Shown here in pieces: positions 56,316 to 64,000 of a stretch of DNA of 64,000 bases (position 1 is the stretch's first letter; each line of letters opens with the position of its first letter). Origin of the DNA: Alphaproteobacteria bacterium (GTDB lineage: Bacteria > Pseudomonadota > Alphaproteobacteria > Rickettsiales > UBA998). Under the pieces are notes generated by a model. The model did not search any database. It had not been told where the DNA came from and worked only from the letters and a program-made list of their open reading frames with translations. The translations under genes and the position numbers were made by a program. The stretch lies in assembly GCA_004292675.1 (NCBI GenBank), contig RDXO01000024.1:1-64000 (forward strand), given 5' to 3'.

Positions 56316-57042
56316 AGCGTCGTTCACGTTGTGCAAAAGCTGCACATGCTTGCTCAAGATGTTCGGCTTTGAAATCAGGCCAAAGCGTATCGGTGAAATA
56401 GAGTTCTGCATAGGCAGCTTGCCACAGTAAGAAATTACTAAGGCGCATATCGCCACCCGTGCGTATTAAAAGATCAAGTTCAGGAAGTGGGGATGTATAA
56501 AGATTATGCGCGATCATCTCATCCGTGATGCTCTCGGGGGTTATTCCTTGTTCGATGCATTGTTGCATAGTGCGACGGCACGCTTCGGTGATTTCTTGGC
56601 GCGATCCATAGCTTAAACAAATGTTAAAAATCAATCGATTACTATGGCGTGTTGCATCCATAGCACGCACTAATTGTGCGCGAATAGATTTAGGTACGAG
56701 GGATAAATCTCCAGATATATGCAACTTAATATCTTGCTTGATTAAGCTCTTCAGTTCCTTGCGTAAATACATATCAAGGAGCAGCATTAAATCTGCTACT
56801 TCATCATGCGGACGTGACCAATTTTCACGCGAAAAGGCATAGACGCTCAAACAATGAATGCCATACTCAATACACGGCTTGAGAATGTTGCGTAGCGTCT
56901 CCGCCCCGTGACGATGCCCATAGGATACGTTCTTCCCATGTTGTTGCGCCCAACGTGCATTACCATCCATGATAATCGCAATATGTTTGGGCATTTTTTC
57001 CGCAGCGATCACAGAAATTGGAGATTCAGAAGATTGATTCAT
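56293..57042 (-). CDS. uppS: Undecaprenyl diphosphate synthase
   Basis: Builds the lipid carrier for cell-wall and O-antigen synthesis. The catalytic aspartate lies in IIMDGNARWA, with GHRHGAE and SFSRENW-like FSRENWSRP, and the C-terminal LIRTGGDMRLSNFLLWQ. 249 aa from ATG 57042. Upstream longer start is not supported. Part of pyrH-frr-uppS-cdsA. Confidence 0.96.
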   Translation of the reverse strand: MNQSSESPISVIAAEKMPKHIAIIMDGNARWAQQHGKNVSYGHRHGAETLRNILKPCIEYGIHCLSVYAFSRENWSRPHDEVADLMLLLDMYLRKELKSLIKQDIKLHISGDLSLVPKSIRAQLVRAMDATRHSNRLIFNICLSYGSRQEITEACRRTMQQCIEQGITPESITDEMIAHNLYTSPLPELDLLIRTGGDMRLSNFLLWQAAYAELYFTDTLWPDFKAEHLEQACAAFAQRERRYGKRRTI

Positions 57043-57049
57043 GGCAGTA

Positions 57050-57601
57050 TTAGACCTGCATAATATCTTTTTCTTTTTGTTCGAGCATAGTATCAATTTT
57101 TTTCACATAATCATCCGTCATTTTTTGTAATTCATCGGAAAGTTTACGTTGTTCATCTTCGGATATTTTGCTATCTTTTTCTGCCTTCTTGATTTCATCC
57201 ATGCCATCACGACGCACATTGCGCACTGCAATGCGCCCATGTTCGGCATATTTTCCCGCCAATTTCACCAATTCTTTACGGCGTTCTTCTGTTAAAGCGG
57301 GGAGGGGAACGCGGATGGTTTGCCCATCAACGCTAGGGTTTACGCCCAAACCAGCATTGGCAATCGCTTTTTCTACGGCTTTGACCATGCTATTATCCCA
57401 CACTTGCACGGTAAGCAATCGTGATTCAGGTACGTTGACCGTACCCACTTGACTGATAGGCATACGTGAACCATAGGCTTCCACCACAACAGAATCCAAC
57501 AGATTCGTTGAAGCACGCCCTGTGCGCAGCCCTCCAAATTCATGCGTAAGTGACGCAAGCGCGCCGTCCATACGTTTTGTATATTCTTTGACGTTAACCA
57601 T
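57050..57601 (-). CDS. frr: Ribosome recycling factor
   Basis: Splits post-termination ribosomes with EF-G. 183 aa, the normal length, with the conserved LRTGRAS, the [16 protein letters not shown] helix and [13 protein letters not shown]. It lies 29 bp downstream of pyrH, as in most bacteria. Confidence 0.97.
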   Translation of the reverse strand: MVNVKEYTKRMDGALASLTHEFGGLRTGRASTNLLDSVVVEAYGSRMPISQVGTVNVPESRLLTVQVWDNSMVKAVEKAIANAGLGVNPSVDGQTIRVPLPALTEERRKELVKLAGKYAEHGRIAVRNVRRDGMDEIKKAEKDSKISEDEQRKLSDELQKMTDDYVKKIDTMLEQKEKDIMQV

Positions 57602-57630
57602 GATGTTATCCCTTTGTTTTGTAAGTGTAA

Positions 57631-58386
57631 TTATGAGCGTTGATGACGTACAATCGTGAATTCTCCCTCACCACGAAGCACACGGGCAAATTGCCCTTCT
57701 TTGTGGATAGAAAAAACGATGATTGGGATGCTGTTATCACGTGCGAGAGCAATCGCGGAAGCATCCATGACTTTAAGGTTTTTCACAAGCACATCCTGAT
57801 AATCGAGGCTATCAAAACGTGTGGCGGTGGCATCGAGTTTAGGATCAGCGGTATAAATCCCATCAACTTGTGTTCCTTTGAATAAGCCGTCACAGCCAAG
57901 TTCACTGGCGCGCAAGGCAGCGGCAGTATCTGTTGTGAAAAACGGATTACCCGTTCCTGCAGCGCAAATGACCACGCGCCCACGTTCCATATGACGAATC
58001 GCACGACGGCGAACATAAGGTTCGCACACTTCCATCATATGGATGGCGGAAAGTACGCGTGTATCAATACCAATTTTTTCAAGAGCATTTTGCACCGCAA
58101 GCGCATTGAGAACAGTTGCTAACATCCCCATATAATCTGCACTGGAACGCTCCATACCACGCGCCGCTGCCGACATACCACGATAGATATTGCCACCGCC
58201 AACCACCATACAGATTTGTACGCCCATATCCATGGCTTGCTTAATTTCTTGGCAAATGCGATCAATGATCACATCATCTTGCCCGTAAGATTTTGACCCC
58301 ATCAAGGCTTCTCCTGATACTTTGATCAAGACACGCTTAAATTGAGGTTGTGCGATAGTGGAAAGAGCAGGTGCAGCAAGGGACAT
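57631..58386 (-). CDS. pyrH: UMP kinase
   Basis: Phosphorylates UMP with ATP. The nucleotide loop [12 protein letters not shown] near residue 18-29, [10 protein letters not shown], and [16 protein letters not shown] are diagnostic. I take ATG 58386 as the start; an ATG five codons earlier is possible. It heads the leftward operon; a parS site lies 51 bp upstream. Confidence 0.97.
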   Translation of the reverse strand: MSLAAPALSTIAQPQFKRVLIKVSGEALMGSKSYGQDDVIIDRICQEIKQAMDMGVQICMVVGGGNIYRGMSAAARGMERSSADYMGMLATVLNALAVQNALEKIGIDTRVLSAIHMMEVCEPYVRRRAIRHMERGRVVICAAGTGNPFFTTDTAAALRASELGCDGLFKGTQVDGIYTADPKLDATATRFDSLDYQDVLVKNLKVMDASAIALARDNSIPIIVFSIHKEGQFARVLRGEGEFTIVRHQRS

Positions 58387-58437
58387 AAGATACCACGACA
58401 TGAAGGTAAAAAGTGAGCATATGACGTGTTACTGAAA

Positions 58438-58453
58438 TGTTTCACGTGAAACA
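58438..58453. other. parS centromere site
   Basis: TGTTTCACGTGAAACA is a perfect 16-bp palindrome and an exact match to the ParB-binding parS consensus. It sits in the space between divergent pyrH and plsY. ParB loads here and spreads along the DNA; parS sites normally cluster near the replication origin. Confidence 0.93.
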
Positions 58454-58606
58454 TGTTAGCAACAGCTATACCAAAGGTGAAAACGCATCATCATATGATT
58501 ATCCTTCTTCTTTTAGCGAAAATTTCATAAAATGCAACGTTTTTTACCATGATATGCAAAAAATCCTTTGACATCAACAAATCCATTGCTATAGGCATGA
58601 TGCATC

Positions 58607-59239
58607 ATGATGTTATTCTTTGCTGTGTTTATTGCGTATTTTGTTGGATCGCTCCCTATGGGGGTGATTGTAGCAAAATGTGCCAAACTCCCTGATCCGC
58701 GCACCAAAGGTTCGGGCAATATTGGGGCAACCAATATGGTGCGCACCGCTGGCAAGAAGTGGGGCGCGCTCACCTTATTATTGGATGCACTCAAAGGTAT
58801 TGTTGCTGTTATTATCGGCATGTCTCTTGCAGAGACGGATGGCTATTTGATTGGTCTGGTGGCGGTACTCGGGCATTGTTATCCCGTATGGTTGCGTTTT
58901 CGTGGGGGCAAAGGTGTTGCAACTGCGCTCGCTGTGATTGGTACGACTCATGCAGGTTATATGGTCGATGGCTGGTGGATTATTCCTGCACTTACCGCAT
59001 CATGGATCGGTATATTTTATGCCACGCGCTTGGTTTCATTGGCATCTTTATGTACTTTTGCACTAAGTGCGGTGCTGAACATCATTTTTTATGATCAGTG
59101 GATATTACCCTTGCTTTTGACATTTTTAATCTTTATGCGTCATAGAGACAATATCTCACGCCTTATTCAAGGAACAGAACATGGTTTTAAGTCATCACGA
59201 ACCAATGCAGCATCATCAACAAAATCAACCGATGGTTGA
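58607..59239 (+). CDS. plsY: Glycerol-3-phosphate acyltransferase PlsY
   Basis: Uses acyl-phosphate to start phospholipid synthesis. Five to six membrane segments and the three conserved loops: GSLPMG near 14-19 followed by KGSGNIGATNM about 40-50, then FRGGKGVATA about 100-109, and RHRDNISRL near the end. 210 aa. It overlaps dprA by 59 bp if dprA starts at its first ATG. Confidence 0.96.
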   Translation: MMLFFAVFIAYFVGSLPMGVIVAKCAKLPDPRTKGSGNIGATNMVRTAGKKWGALTLLLDALKGIVAVIIGMSLAETDGYLIGLVAVLGHCYPVWLRFRGGKGVATALAVIGTTHAGYMVDGWWIIPALTASWIGIFYATRLVSLASLCTFALSAVLNIIFYDQWILPLLLTFLIFMRHRDNISRLIQGTEHGFKSSRTNAASSTKSTDG

Positions 59240-60392
59240 TTTTGGGATGGATGATCACGCACATAACGAACATAGATCGCTTGCATCATCGCCCATTCTT
59301 GATATTGTGCGCCTGATTCGTAGTGAGAATGTTGGCCCGATGACGTTCTTTGAACTGATAAAACGCTATCAAACACCCGCAAAAGCATTGAAGGCATTGC
59401 CTGCATTGGCACAACGTGGTGGATCAAAGAGAAAAATTGTCATCTGCTCTATCGATGAGGCACAGGCAGAAATAGAGCGTGTGCAGAATTATGGCGCAAC
59501 CTTTATTCCCTATGGTCATGCCCATTATCCGACATGGTTACGTCATGTTCCTGATGCGCCTCCCTTGCTTACGGCGTTAGGGCATACGCACCTATTATCC
59601 ATGCATAAATTGGTGGCGATGGTGGGGTCGCGTAATGCTTCGGCAAATGGTTGCCGTTTTGCACATCAACTTGCACAACAACTTGGGGGGATGGGGCATA
59701 TTGTGGTGTCTGGTCTGGCACGGGGCATTGATAGCTTTGTGCATCGTGGTTCACTTGCCACAGGCACGGTTGCCGTGATTGCTGGAGGAATCGATTATGT
59801 GTACCCAAAAGAAAATCAAGAATTATATGAACAAATTCGTGATGTGGGCGTGATTATAAGCGAAGTGCCATTTGCAACAGTGCCACAACATCGTCATTTT
59901 CCTGCGCGCAATCGTATTATTGCGGGGATGACGCGTGGAACGATTGTGGTGGAGGCAACCATGAAATCAGGATCACTCATCACGGCGCGCCAAGCGTTGG
60001 ATTATCATCGTGATGTGTTTGCTGTGCCGGGATTTCCGATGGATCCGCGTTCAGAAGGCACAAATAAGCTGATTCAGGAAGGGGCAATGCTTATCCAAAA
60101 AGCCGACGATGTGGAACAGCACATGACGCAACAATCCTATAAGGTGGAAGATTCACGTTATCATCCGTGGATGATGCGCGATGGTCACAATACCCATGAT
60201 GAGGATGAAACCTATGATATTGAGCGCATGACATTGATGCATCTTATAAGTCACACTCCTATTGCCGTGGAAGAATTAATGGTGATGAGTGGGATAGAGG
60301 CACGCATTATGCATGTTTTATTGCTTGAATTAGAATTAGCAGGCATCATTCAACGTCATGTTGGCGGACGCGTGAGCAAGATTTACGAATAA
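59181..60392 (+). CDS. dprA: DNA processing protein DprA
   Basis: Loads RecA on incoming single-stranded DNA in natural transformation. The Rossmann-like core is clear: VGSRNASANGCRFAHQL about 151-167, SGLARGIDSFVHRGSL about 178-193, and VIAGGIDYVYPKEN. The C-terminal winged-helix domain is present. 403 aa from the first ATG, which overlaps plsY; MVDFGMDD at about 59232 may be the real start. In alphaproteobacteria dprA often sits between plsY and topA, as here. Confidence 0.94.
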   Translation: MVLSHHEPMQHHQQNQPMVDFGMDDHAHNEHRSLASSPILDIVRLIRSENVGPMTFFELIKRYQTPAKALKALPALAQRGGSKRKIVICSIDEAQAEIERVQNYGATFIPYGHAHYPTWLRHVPDAPPLLTALGHTHLLSMHKLVAMVGSRNASANGCRFAHQLAQQLGGMGHIVVSGLARGIDSFVHRGSLATGTVAVIAGGIDYVYPKENQELYEQIRDVGVIISEVPFATVPQHRHFPARNRIIAGMTRGTIVVEATMKSGSLITARQALDYHRDVFAVPGFPMDPRSEGTNKLIQEGAMLIQKADDVEQHMTQQSYKVEDSRYHPWMMRDGHNTHDEDETYDIERMTLMHLISHTPIAVEELMVMSGIEARIMHVLLLELELAGIIQRHVGGRVSKIYE

Positions 60393-60420
60393 AAAGTGTG
60401 ACAGATAGGATGAATGACAC

Positions 60421-63090
60421 GTGTATACGTTAATAGTAGAATCGCCTTCTAAGGCAAAAACCATCAATAAATATCTGGGATCAGATTTTCATGTGTTAGC
60501 CTCCTTTGGGCATGTACGTGATTTACCGTCTAAGGACGGCTCTGTGCGTCCTGATGAAGATTTTGCGATGGATTATCAAGTGGCGGATGATTCTAAACGT
60601 CATATGAACGAGATTGCGCAATCACTCAAAAATGCGAGCATCTTATATTTAGCAACTGACCCTGATCGTGAAGGAGAAGCGATCTCATGGCATGTGGTGG
60701 AAGCATTACGTGAGGCAAAAAAACTCCCGAAAAATATCGAGATTCAACGTGTAACCTTCACAGAAATCACCAAAAAAGCCGTGCTGGATGCTATCGCTAA
60801 GCCACGCGCTATTGATATGGATTTGGTGAATGCGCAACAAGCCCGCCGTGCATTAGATTATTTGGTAGGGTTTGGTATTTCTCCTATTTTATGGCGTAAA
60901 TTGCCGGGGGCGAAATCAGCGGGTAGGGTGCAATCCGTTGCACTGCGCCTTATCTGTGAGCGTGACAGCGAAATTGAACAATTTATCCAAGAAGAATATT
61001 GGGATATTAGTGCCAAACTTAGCACCAAACAAGGAAGCATGGTGCTGAGTAAACTCATTCAATGGCAGGGGGACAAGCTCGAAAAACTCACCATCAAAAA
61101 TGAAGCGCAAGCAACCATGATGGTGGAAGCATTGCGTGGTAAACATGCGCTGGTGGATGAAGTGAAACCGCGTCAAATGCGGCGCAATCCCTATCCGCCC
61201 TTCACTACCTCAACCTTGCAGATGGATGCATCCCGTAAATTGGGCATGAGCGCCAAGCAAACGATGATGGTGGCACAAAAACTTTATGAAGGCATTGATC
61301 TGGGGGGGGAAACAGTCGGCTTGATTACCTATATGCGTACTGATGGTGTGCAAGTATCGCAAGAAGCGATTGCGGATACGCGTCGCTGGATAGAAACGGA
61401 ATGTGGCGCAAAATATCTCCCTAATCAGCCACGTATGTATAGTTCCAAAGCGAAAAACGCACAAGAAGCGCATGAGGCCATCCGCCCCACCTCCGTGACG
61501 CGCACCCCTGAAAAAATGCGCGCCCATCTTACTCACGAGCAATTTAGGCTCTATGAATTGATTTGGAAACGCTTAATCGCATCACAGATGGAAGCAGCCG
61601 TTTATGATCAAATGTCGATTATCTTCAAAGAGTTAAGTAATCCTGCGATGCTGCGCGCTTCAGGATCAGTATTGCGCTTTGATGGATTTTTGAAGATGTA
61701 TCGTCAAGGCTTGGATGATGACCAAAATGATGAAGAAGAAAATCAGGCATTGCCTCCGCTGGAAGTCGGAGAACGTGTTGAGATTGCGGATGTCACACCC
61801 GCACAACATTTTACCGAACCGCCACCACGCTTCACCGAAGCATCATTAGTGAAACGCCTTGAAGAATTGGGCATTGGTCGCCCTTCCACCTATGCATCGA
61901 TTATATCTGTGTTGCAAGATCGTGGCTATGTTGCGTTGGATAAAAAACGCTTCATTGCACAAATGCGCGGGCGGTTAGTGAATAGCTTCCTTGAACATTA
62001 TTTTGCGCGTTATGTGGAATATGATTTCACTGCCAATCTTGAACAACAGCTTGATGAAGTGAGTGCGGGAACGCATGATTGGAAGAAAGTTTTACATGAA
62101 TTTTGGCATCCTTTCTTTGCGCTGCTTTCACAAATGAAAGAGATCGGCACAAGGGAGGTTTTGGAAGAGCTGGATCGTATGCTTACGCCATTCATTTATG
62201 GCAAAGCTGAGGTGCAGGCAGAAGAAAAAATCTGCCCTTCCTGCCATGTGGGATCATTGCATTTGAAAACGGGGAAGTTTGGCGCATTTTTGGGATGCAC
62301 GAACTATCCTGAATGCCGTTATACGAAGCCACTTGATCCGCTGGGGAACGTGGAAGGCACAAACGCGCAACCACATGATGCCGCATTCCCGATTAATTTA
62401 GGAGGGCATTCCGAAACAGGGGCTGCCATGCAGGTGAAAAAAGGCCCGTATGGTGCGTATGTGGAAATGACGGAAGAAGGAGCGGAAAAACCCAAACGTG
62501 CCAGTGTTCCTAAAACCATGAACGCCGTCGAACTCACACGCGAACAAGCAGAAGCACTTTTGGCACTCCCCCGCCGTATTGGTACGCACCCGGAAACGAA
62601 CAAAGTCATTACCGCAGGGCTAGGGCGGTTTGGCCCCTATATTCGCCATGATAGCGTCTATATTGGACTGAAAGAGGATGATGTGCTGAACATCGGCATG
62701 AATCGCGCCGTTGATTTGATTGCAGAAGCAAAAACAAAGCCACGCGGAGCAGGGGCAGAGCCGTTGCGTGTGCTGGGTGAGCATCCTGAACTTGGCGGTG
62801 TGATTGGTATTTATTCGGGCAAATATGGCGCATATGTGAAACATAAAATGATCAATGCGACCCTGCCTAAAGATGCCGTGGTGGAAGAAGTGACAATGGG
62901 TGAAGCACTAGCATTGCTTGCCAAAAAACAGCCTAAAACCGCAAAGGCAAAAGCACCAGCAAAAACCAAAAAACAAGCCGCGCCTAAGCAAGAACCGAAA
63001 GAGAAAAAAGAGACAAAAGAGAAAAAAACACCAGCAAAAACCAAAGAAAAAGCCAAAGCACCCGCCACAAAGAAAGCCAAAAAAACATGA
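60421..63090 (+). CDS. topA: DNA topoisomerase I
   Basis: Relaxes negative supercoils. The TOPRIM domain (LIVESPSKAKTI, then DPDREGEAI near 82-90) and the catalytic tyrosine Y304 in GLITYMRTDG are intact. A zinc-ribbon repeat with CPSC and C-N-YPEC lies at about 602-640, followed by two cysteine-less relatives. The last 40 residues are low-complexity Lys/Ala/Pro. GTG start. 889 aa is typical. Confidence 0.97.
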   Translation: MYTLIVESPSKAKTINKYLGSDFHVLASFGHVRDLPSKDGSVRPDEDFAMDYQVADDSKRHMNEIAQSLKNASILYLATDPDREGEAISWHVVEALREAKKLPKNIEIQRVTFTEITKKAVLDAIAKPRAIDMDLVNAQQARRALDYLVGFGISPILWRKLPGAKSAGRVQSVALRLICERDSEIEQFIQEEYWDISAKLSTKQGSMVLSKLIQWQGDKLEKLTIKNEAQATMMVEALRGKHALVDEVKPRQMRRNPYPPFTTSTLQMDASRKLGMSAKQTMMVAQKLYEGIDLGGETVGLITYMRTDGVQVSQEAIADTRRWIETECGAKYLPNQPRMYSSKAKNAQEAHEAIRPTSVTRTPEKMRAHLTHEQFRLYELIWKRLIASQMEAAVYDQMSIIFKELSNPAMLRASGSVLRFDGFLKMYRQGLDDDQNDEEENQALPPLEVGERVEIADVTPAQHFTEPPPRFTEASLVKRLEELGIGRPSTYASIISVLQDRGYVALDKKRFIAQMRGRLVNSFLEHYFARYVEYDFTANLEQQLDEVSAGTHDWKKVLHEFWHPFFALLSQMKEIGTREVLEELDRMLTPFIYGKAEVQAEEKICPSCHVGSLHLKTGKFGAFLGCTNYPECRYTKPLDPLGNVEGTNAQPHDAAFPINLGGHSETGAAMQVKKGPYGAYVEMTEEGAEKPKRASVPKTMNAVELTREQAEALLALPRRIGTHPETNKVITAGLGRFGPYIRHDSVYIGLKEDDVLNIGMNRAVDLIAEAKTKPRGAGAEPLRVLGEHPELGGVIGIYSGKYGAYVKHKMINATLPKDAVVEEVTMGEALALLAKKQPKTAKAKAPAKTKKQAAPKQEPKEKKETKEKKTPAKTKEKAKAPATKKAKKT

Positions 63091-63141
63091 TTGTGCTGTG
63101 CGATAAAATGTTGTATCTTATTAAGTAAGGAGTAAACTATT

Positions 63142-63447
63142 ATGATGGATGTGCGAATTTATCAACCGACAAAAACCGCTATGCAATCAGGGCGCGCCAA
63201 GACGAAACGCTGGAAGCTGGAATTTGTGCAGCGTTCAGGGAATTATGTTGAGCCATTGATGGGCTGGGTGGGAATGCGTGATACGCAACAACAACTGAAC
63301 CTATGGTTTGAGACGCAAGACCAAGCAATTAGCTATGCGCAAGAACATGGGTTGCGTTATAGTGTGCAAGAACCACATAAAAAAATCATGCGCCCAAAAT
63401 CCTATGCGAGTAATTTTCGCTATGATCAGGTGCGCAAAACATCCTAA
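63142..63447 (+). CDS. Complex I accessory subunit NDUFS4-like (ETC complex I subunit)
   Basis: 101 aa. The bacterial counterpart of the mitochondrial 18-kDa (AQDQ) subunit: an early RIYQPTKTAMQSG, then KRWKLEF, PLMGWVG, and the C-terminal KSYASNF. An AAGGAG site lies 9 bp before the ATG. With NDUFA12 at 29293 it shows that this organism keeps the mitochondrial-like accessory set of complex I. Confidence 0.92.
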   Translation: MMDVRIYQPTKTAMQSGRAKTKRWKLEFVQRSGNYVEPLMGWVGMRDTQQQLNLWFETQDQAISYAQEHGLRYSVQEPHKKIMRPKSYASNFRYDQVRKTS

Positions 63448-63490
63448 TACACATATTTTTTTGGTATATACACATCCATAATGTTTTTTC

Positions 63491-63519
63491 TTGACAAATG
63501 TTATATTGCACGGCAATAT
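63491..63519 (+). promoter_or_regulatory. Promoter with an operator-like palindrome over the -10 box
   Basis: TTGACA at 63491-63496 and CAATAT at 63514-63519 are spaced by 17 bp. The palindrome ATATTGCACGGCAATAT (63503-63519, 7-bp arms) covers the spacer end and the whole -10 box. A bound protein would block polymerase. It precedes the gene at 63552 by 33 bp. Confidence 0.65.
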
Positions 63520-63551
63520 GATGATAAGATATGTGATAGAAAGGATTGAGC

Positions 63552-64000
63552 ATGGGTGCAGTACAAGAGAATAATCAAGCATTGGTGGATAGCACGGTCA
63601 CGAAACAAAGCAATTTGTTTGAAGACCCATCCAAACAAGCGGAATATGATAAGGATGGTAAGCTGAAGCGTACTGCTGGGCTAAAGGTGACTGATGCACT
63701 TTTTTATTGGGGGGTGAATAATATTGGTGTGTTTGCTATATCCGTTGGCTTTACCTTCATGAGTAAGTATGGTGACAAAATGGCGGAGATGAAGATTTTT
63801 CCGCAAGGAACGAAATGGTTTCCTGAAATGATGTTCAAACGCACTGGGAAGGTTGAAGACTTTTTAGTTAATAAATTCAACATGACAAAAAATAAACAGG
63901 GTACTGGTTCTGCCGAGATGACAAGAATGGTTGCCCTTTCTTTTTTAGATGGCTGCATCATGGCTTTTCCTATTGCGTGGCTTGAAAATAACCGTACCCA
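63552..64000 (+). CDS. Hypothetical membrane protein, cut by the window end
   Basis: The first 149 codons are present and the frame is open at the end of the window. An acidic, polar N-terminus (about 1-45) is followed by a hydrophobic segment near 52-68 and another near 134-148. A GAAAGGATTG site precedes the ATG. Family not recognised. Its promoter carries a palindrome, so it is probably under specific repression. Confidence 0.7.
   Translation, partial: MGAVQENNQALVDSTVTKQSNLFEDPSKQAEYDKDGKLKRTAGLKVTDALFYWGVNNIGVFAISVGFTFMSKYGDKMAEMKIFPQGTKWFPEMMFKRTGKVEDFLVNKFNMTKNKQGTGSAEMTRMVALSFLDGCIMAFPIAWLENNRT

Noticed and set aside
56316-56456. Longer start for cdsA
   Set aside because: It would overlap uppS by more than 150 bp and adds residues that are just the out-of-frame reading of uppS.

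Overview
The window comes from a chromosome of an alphaproteobacterium of middling to low GC. The lineage call rests on several genes rarely found together elsewhere: the complex I accessory subunits NDUFA12 and NDUFS4, the mlaD-DUF2155 pair, UPF0262, a divK-pleD cell-cycle pair, and a hisZ-purA pair. The order cannot be fixed from sequence alone. Intact argJ, serB, hisZ, glnA and polyamine genes argue against a strongly reduced obligate intracellular genome.

Layout. 1-1.6 kb: small hypothetical genes in a tandemly repeated cassette ending in a duplicated mnmA start. 1.6-10.2 kb: mnmA, four unrecognised proteins (one made of two repeated domains), a TSUP permease, efp-suhB, htpX, UPF0262 and a cell-wall amidase. 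10.2-15 kb: pgk, a Fic/Doc toxin-antitoxin pair, hemW, guaB. 15-20.6 kb: membrane hypotheticals (one paralogous pair), glnA, small hypotheticals. 20.6-28 kb: Smr protein, argJ, serB, a prepilin peptidase, rluD, rpoH. 26.9-34.5 kb: two-gene polyamine operon, NDUFA12, mlaD, DUF2155, then a leftward lipid A/envelope operon (msbA-like, DUF374 acyltransferase, waaA). 34.7-41 kb: clpB behind a heat-shock-like promoter, small hypotheticals, a two-domain glycosyltransferase. 41-48.4 kb: a 49-aa Cys-rich protein, purA, hisZ, an RND efflux pair. 48.5-53.3 kb: small membrane proteins, uvrC with a duplicated 3' end, a sulfotransferase. 53.6-58.4 kb: leftward pyrH-frr-uppS-cdsA and divK-pleD. 58.4-64 kb: a perfect parS site, plsY, dprA, topA, NDUFS4, and a membrane protein cut by the window end.

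Shared themes. Envelope building (waaA, DUF374, msbA-like, mlaD, uppS, cdsA, plsY, glycosyltransferase, sulfotransferase) and protein quality control (htpX, clpB, rpoH) recur. The intergenic space carries at least five families of dispersed, hairpin-forming repeats, mostly beside small hypothetical genes. No rRNA, tRNA, CRISPR array or transposase gene was seen.

The most unusual signals are two 'gene-end scars'. A diverged copy of the mnmA start and a diverged copy of the uvrC end each lie next to a small accessory gene. The uvrC copy differs almost only at third codon positions, so it diverged while still coding and may have come from a relative. Also notable are the lone parS centromere site, an unrecorded 49-aa CxxC/CxC protein with its own promoter, and a Doc-type toxin with an unfamiliar 55-aa partner.
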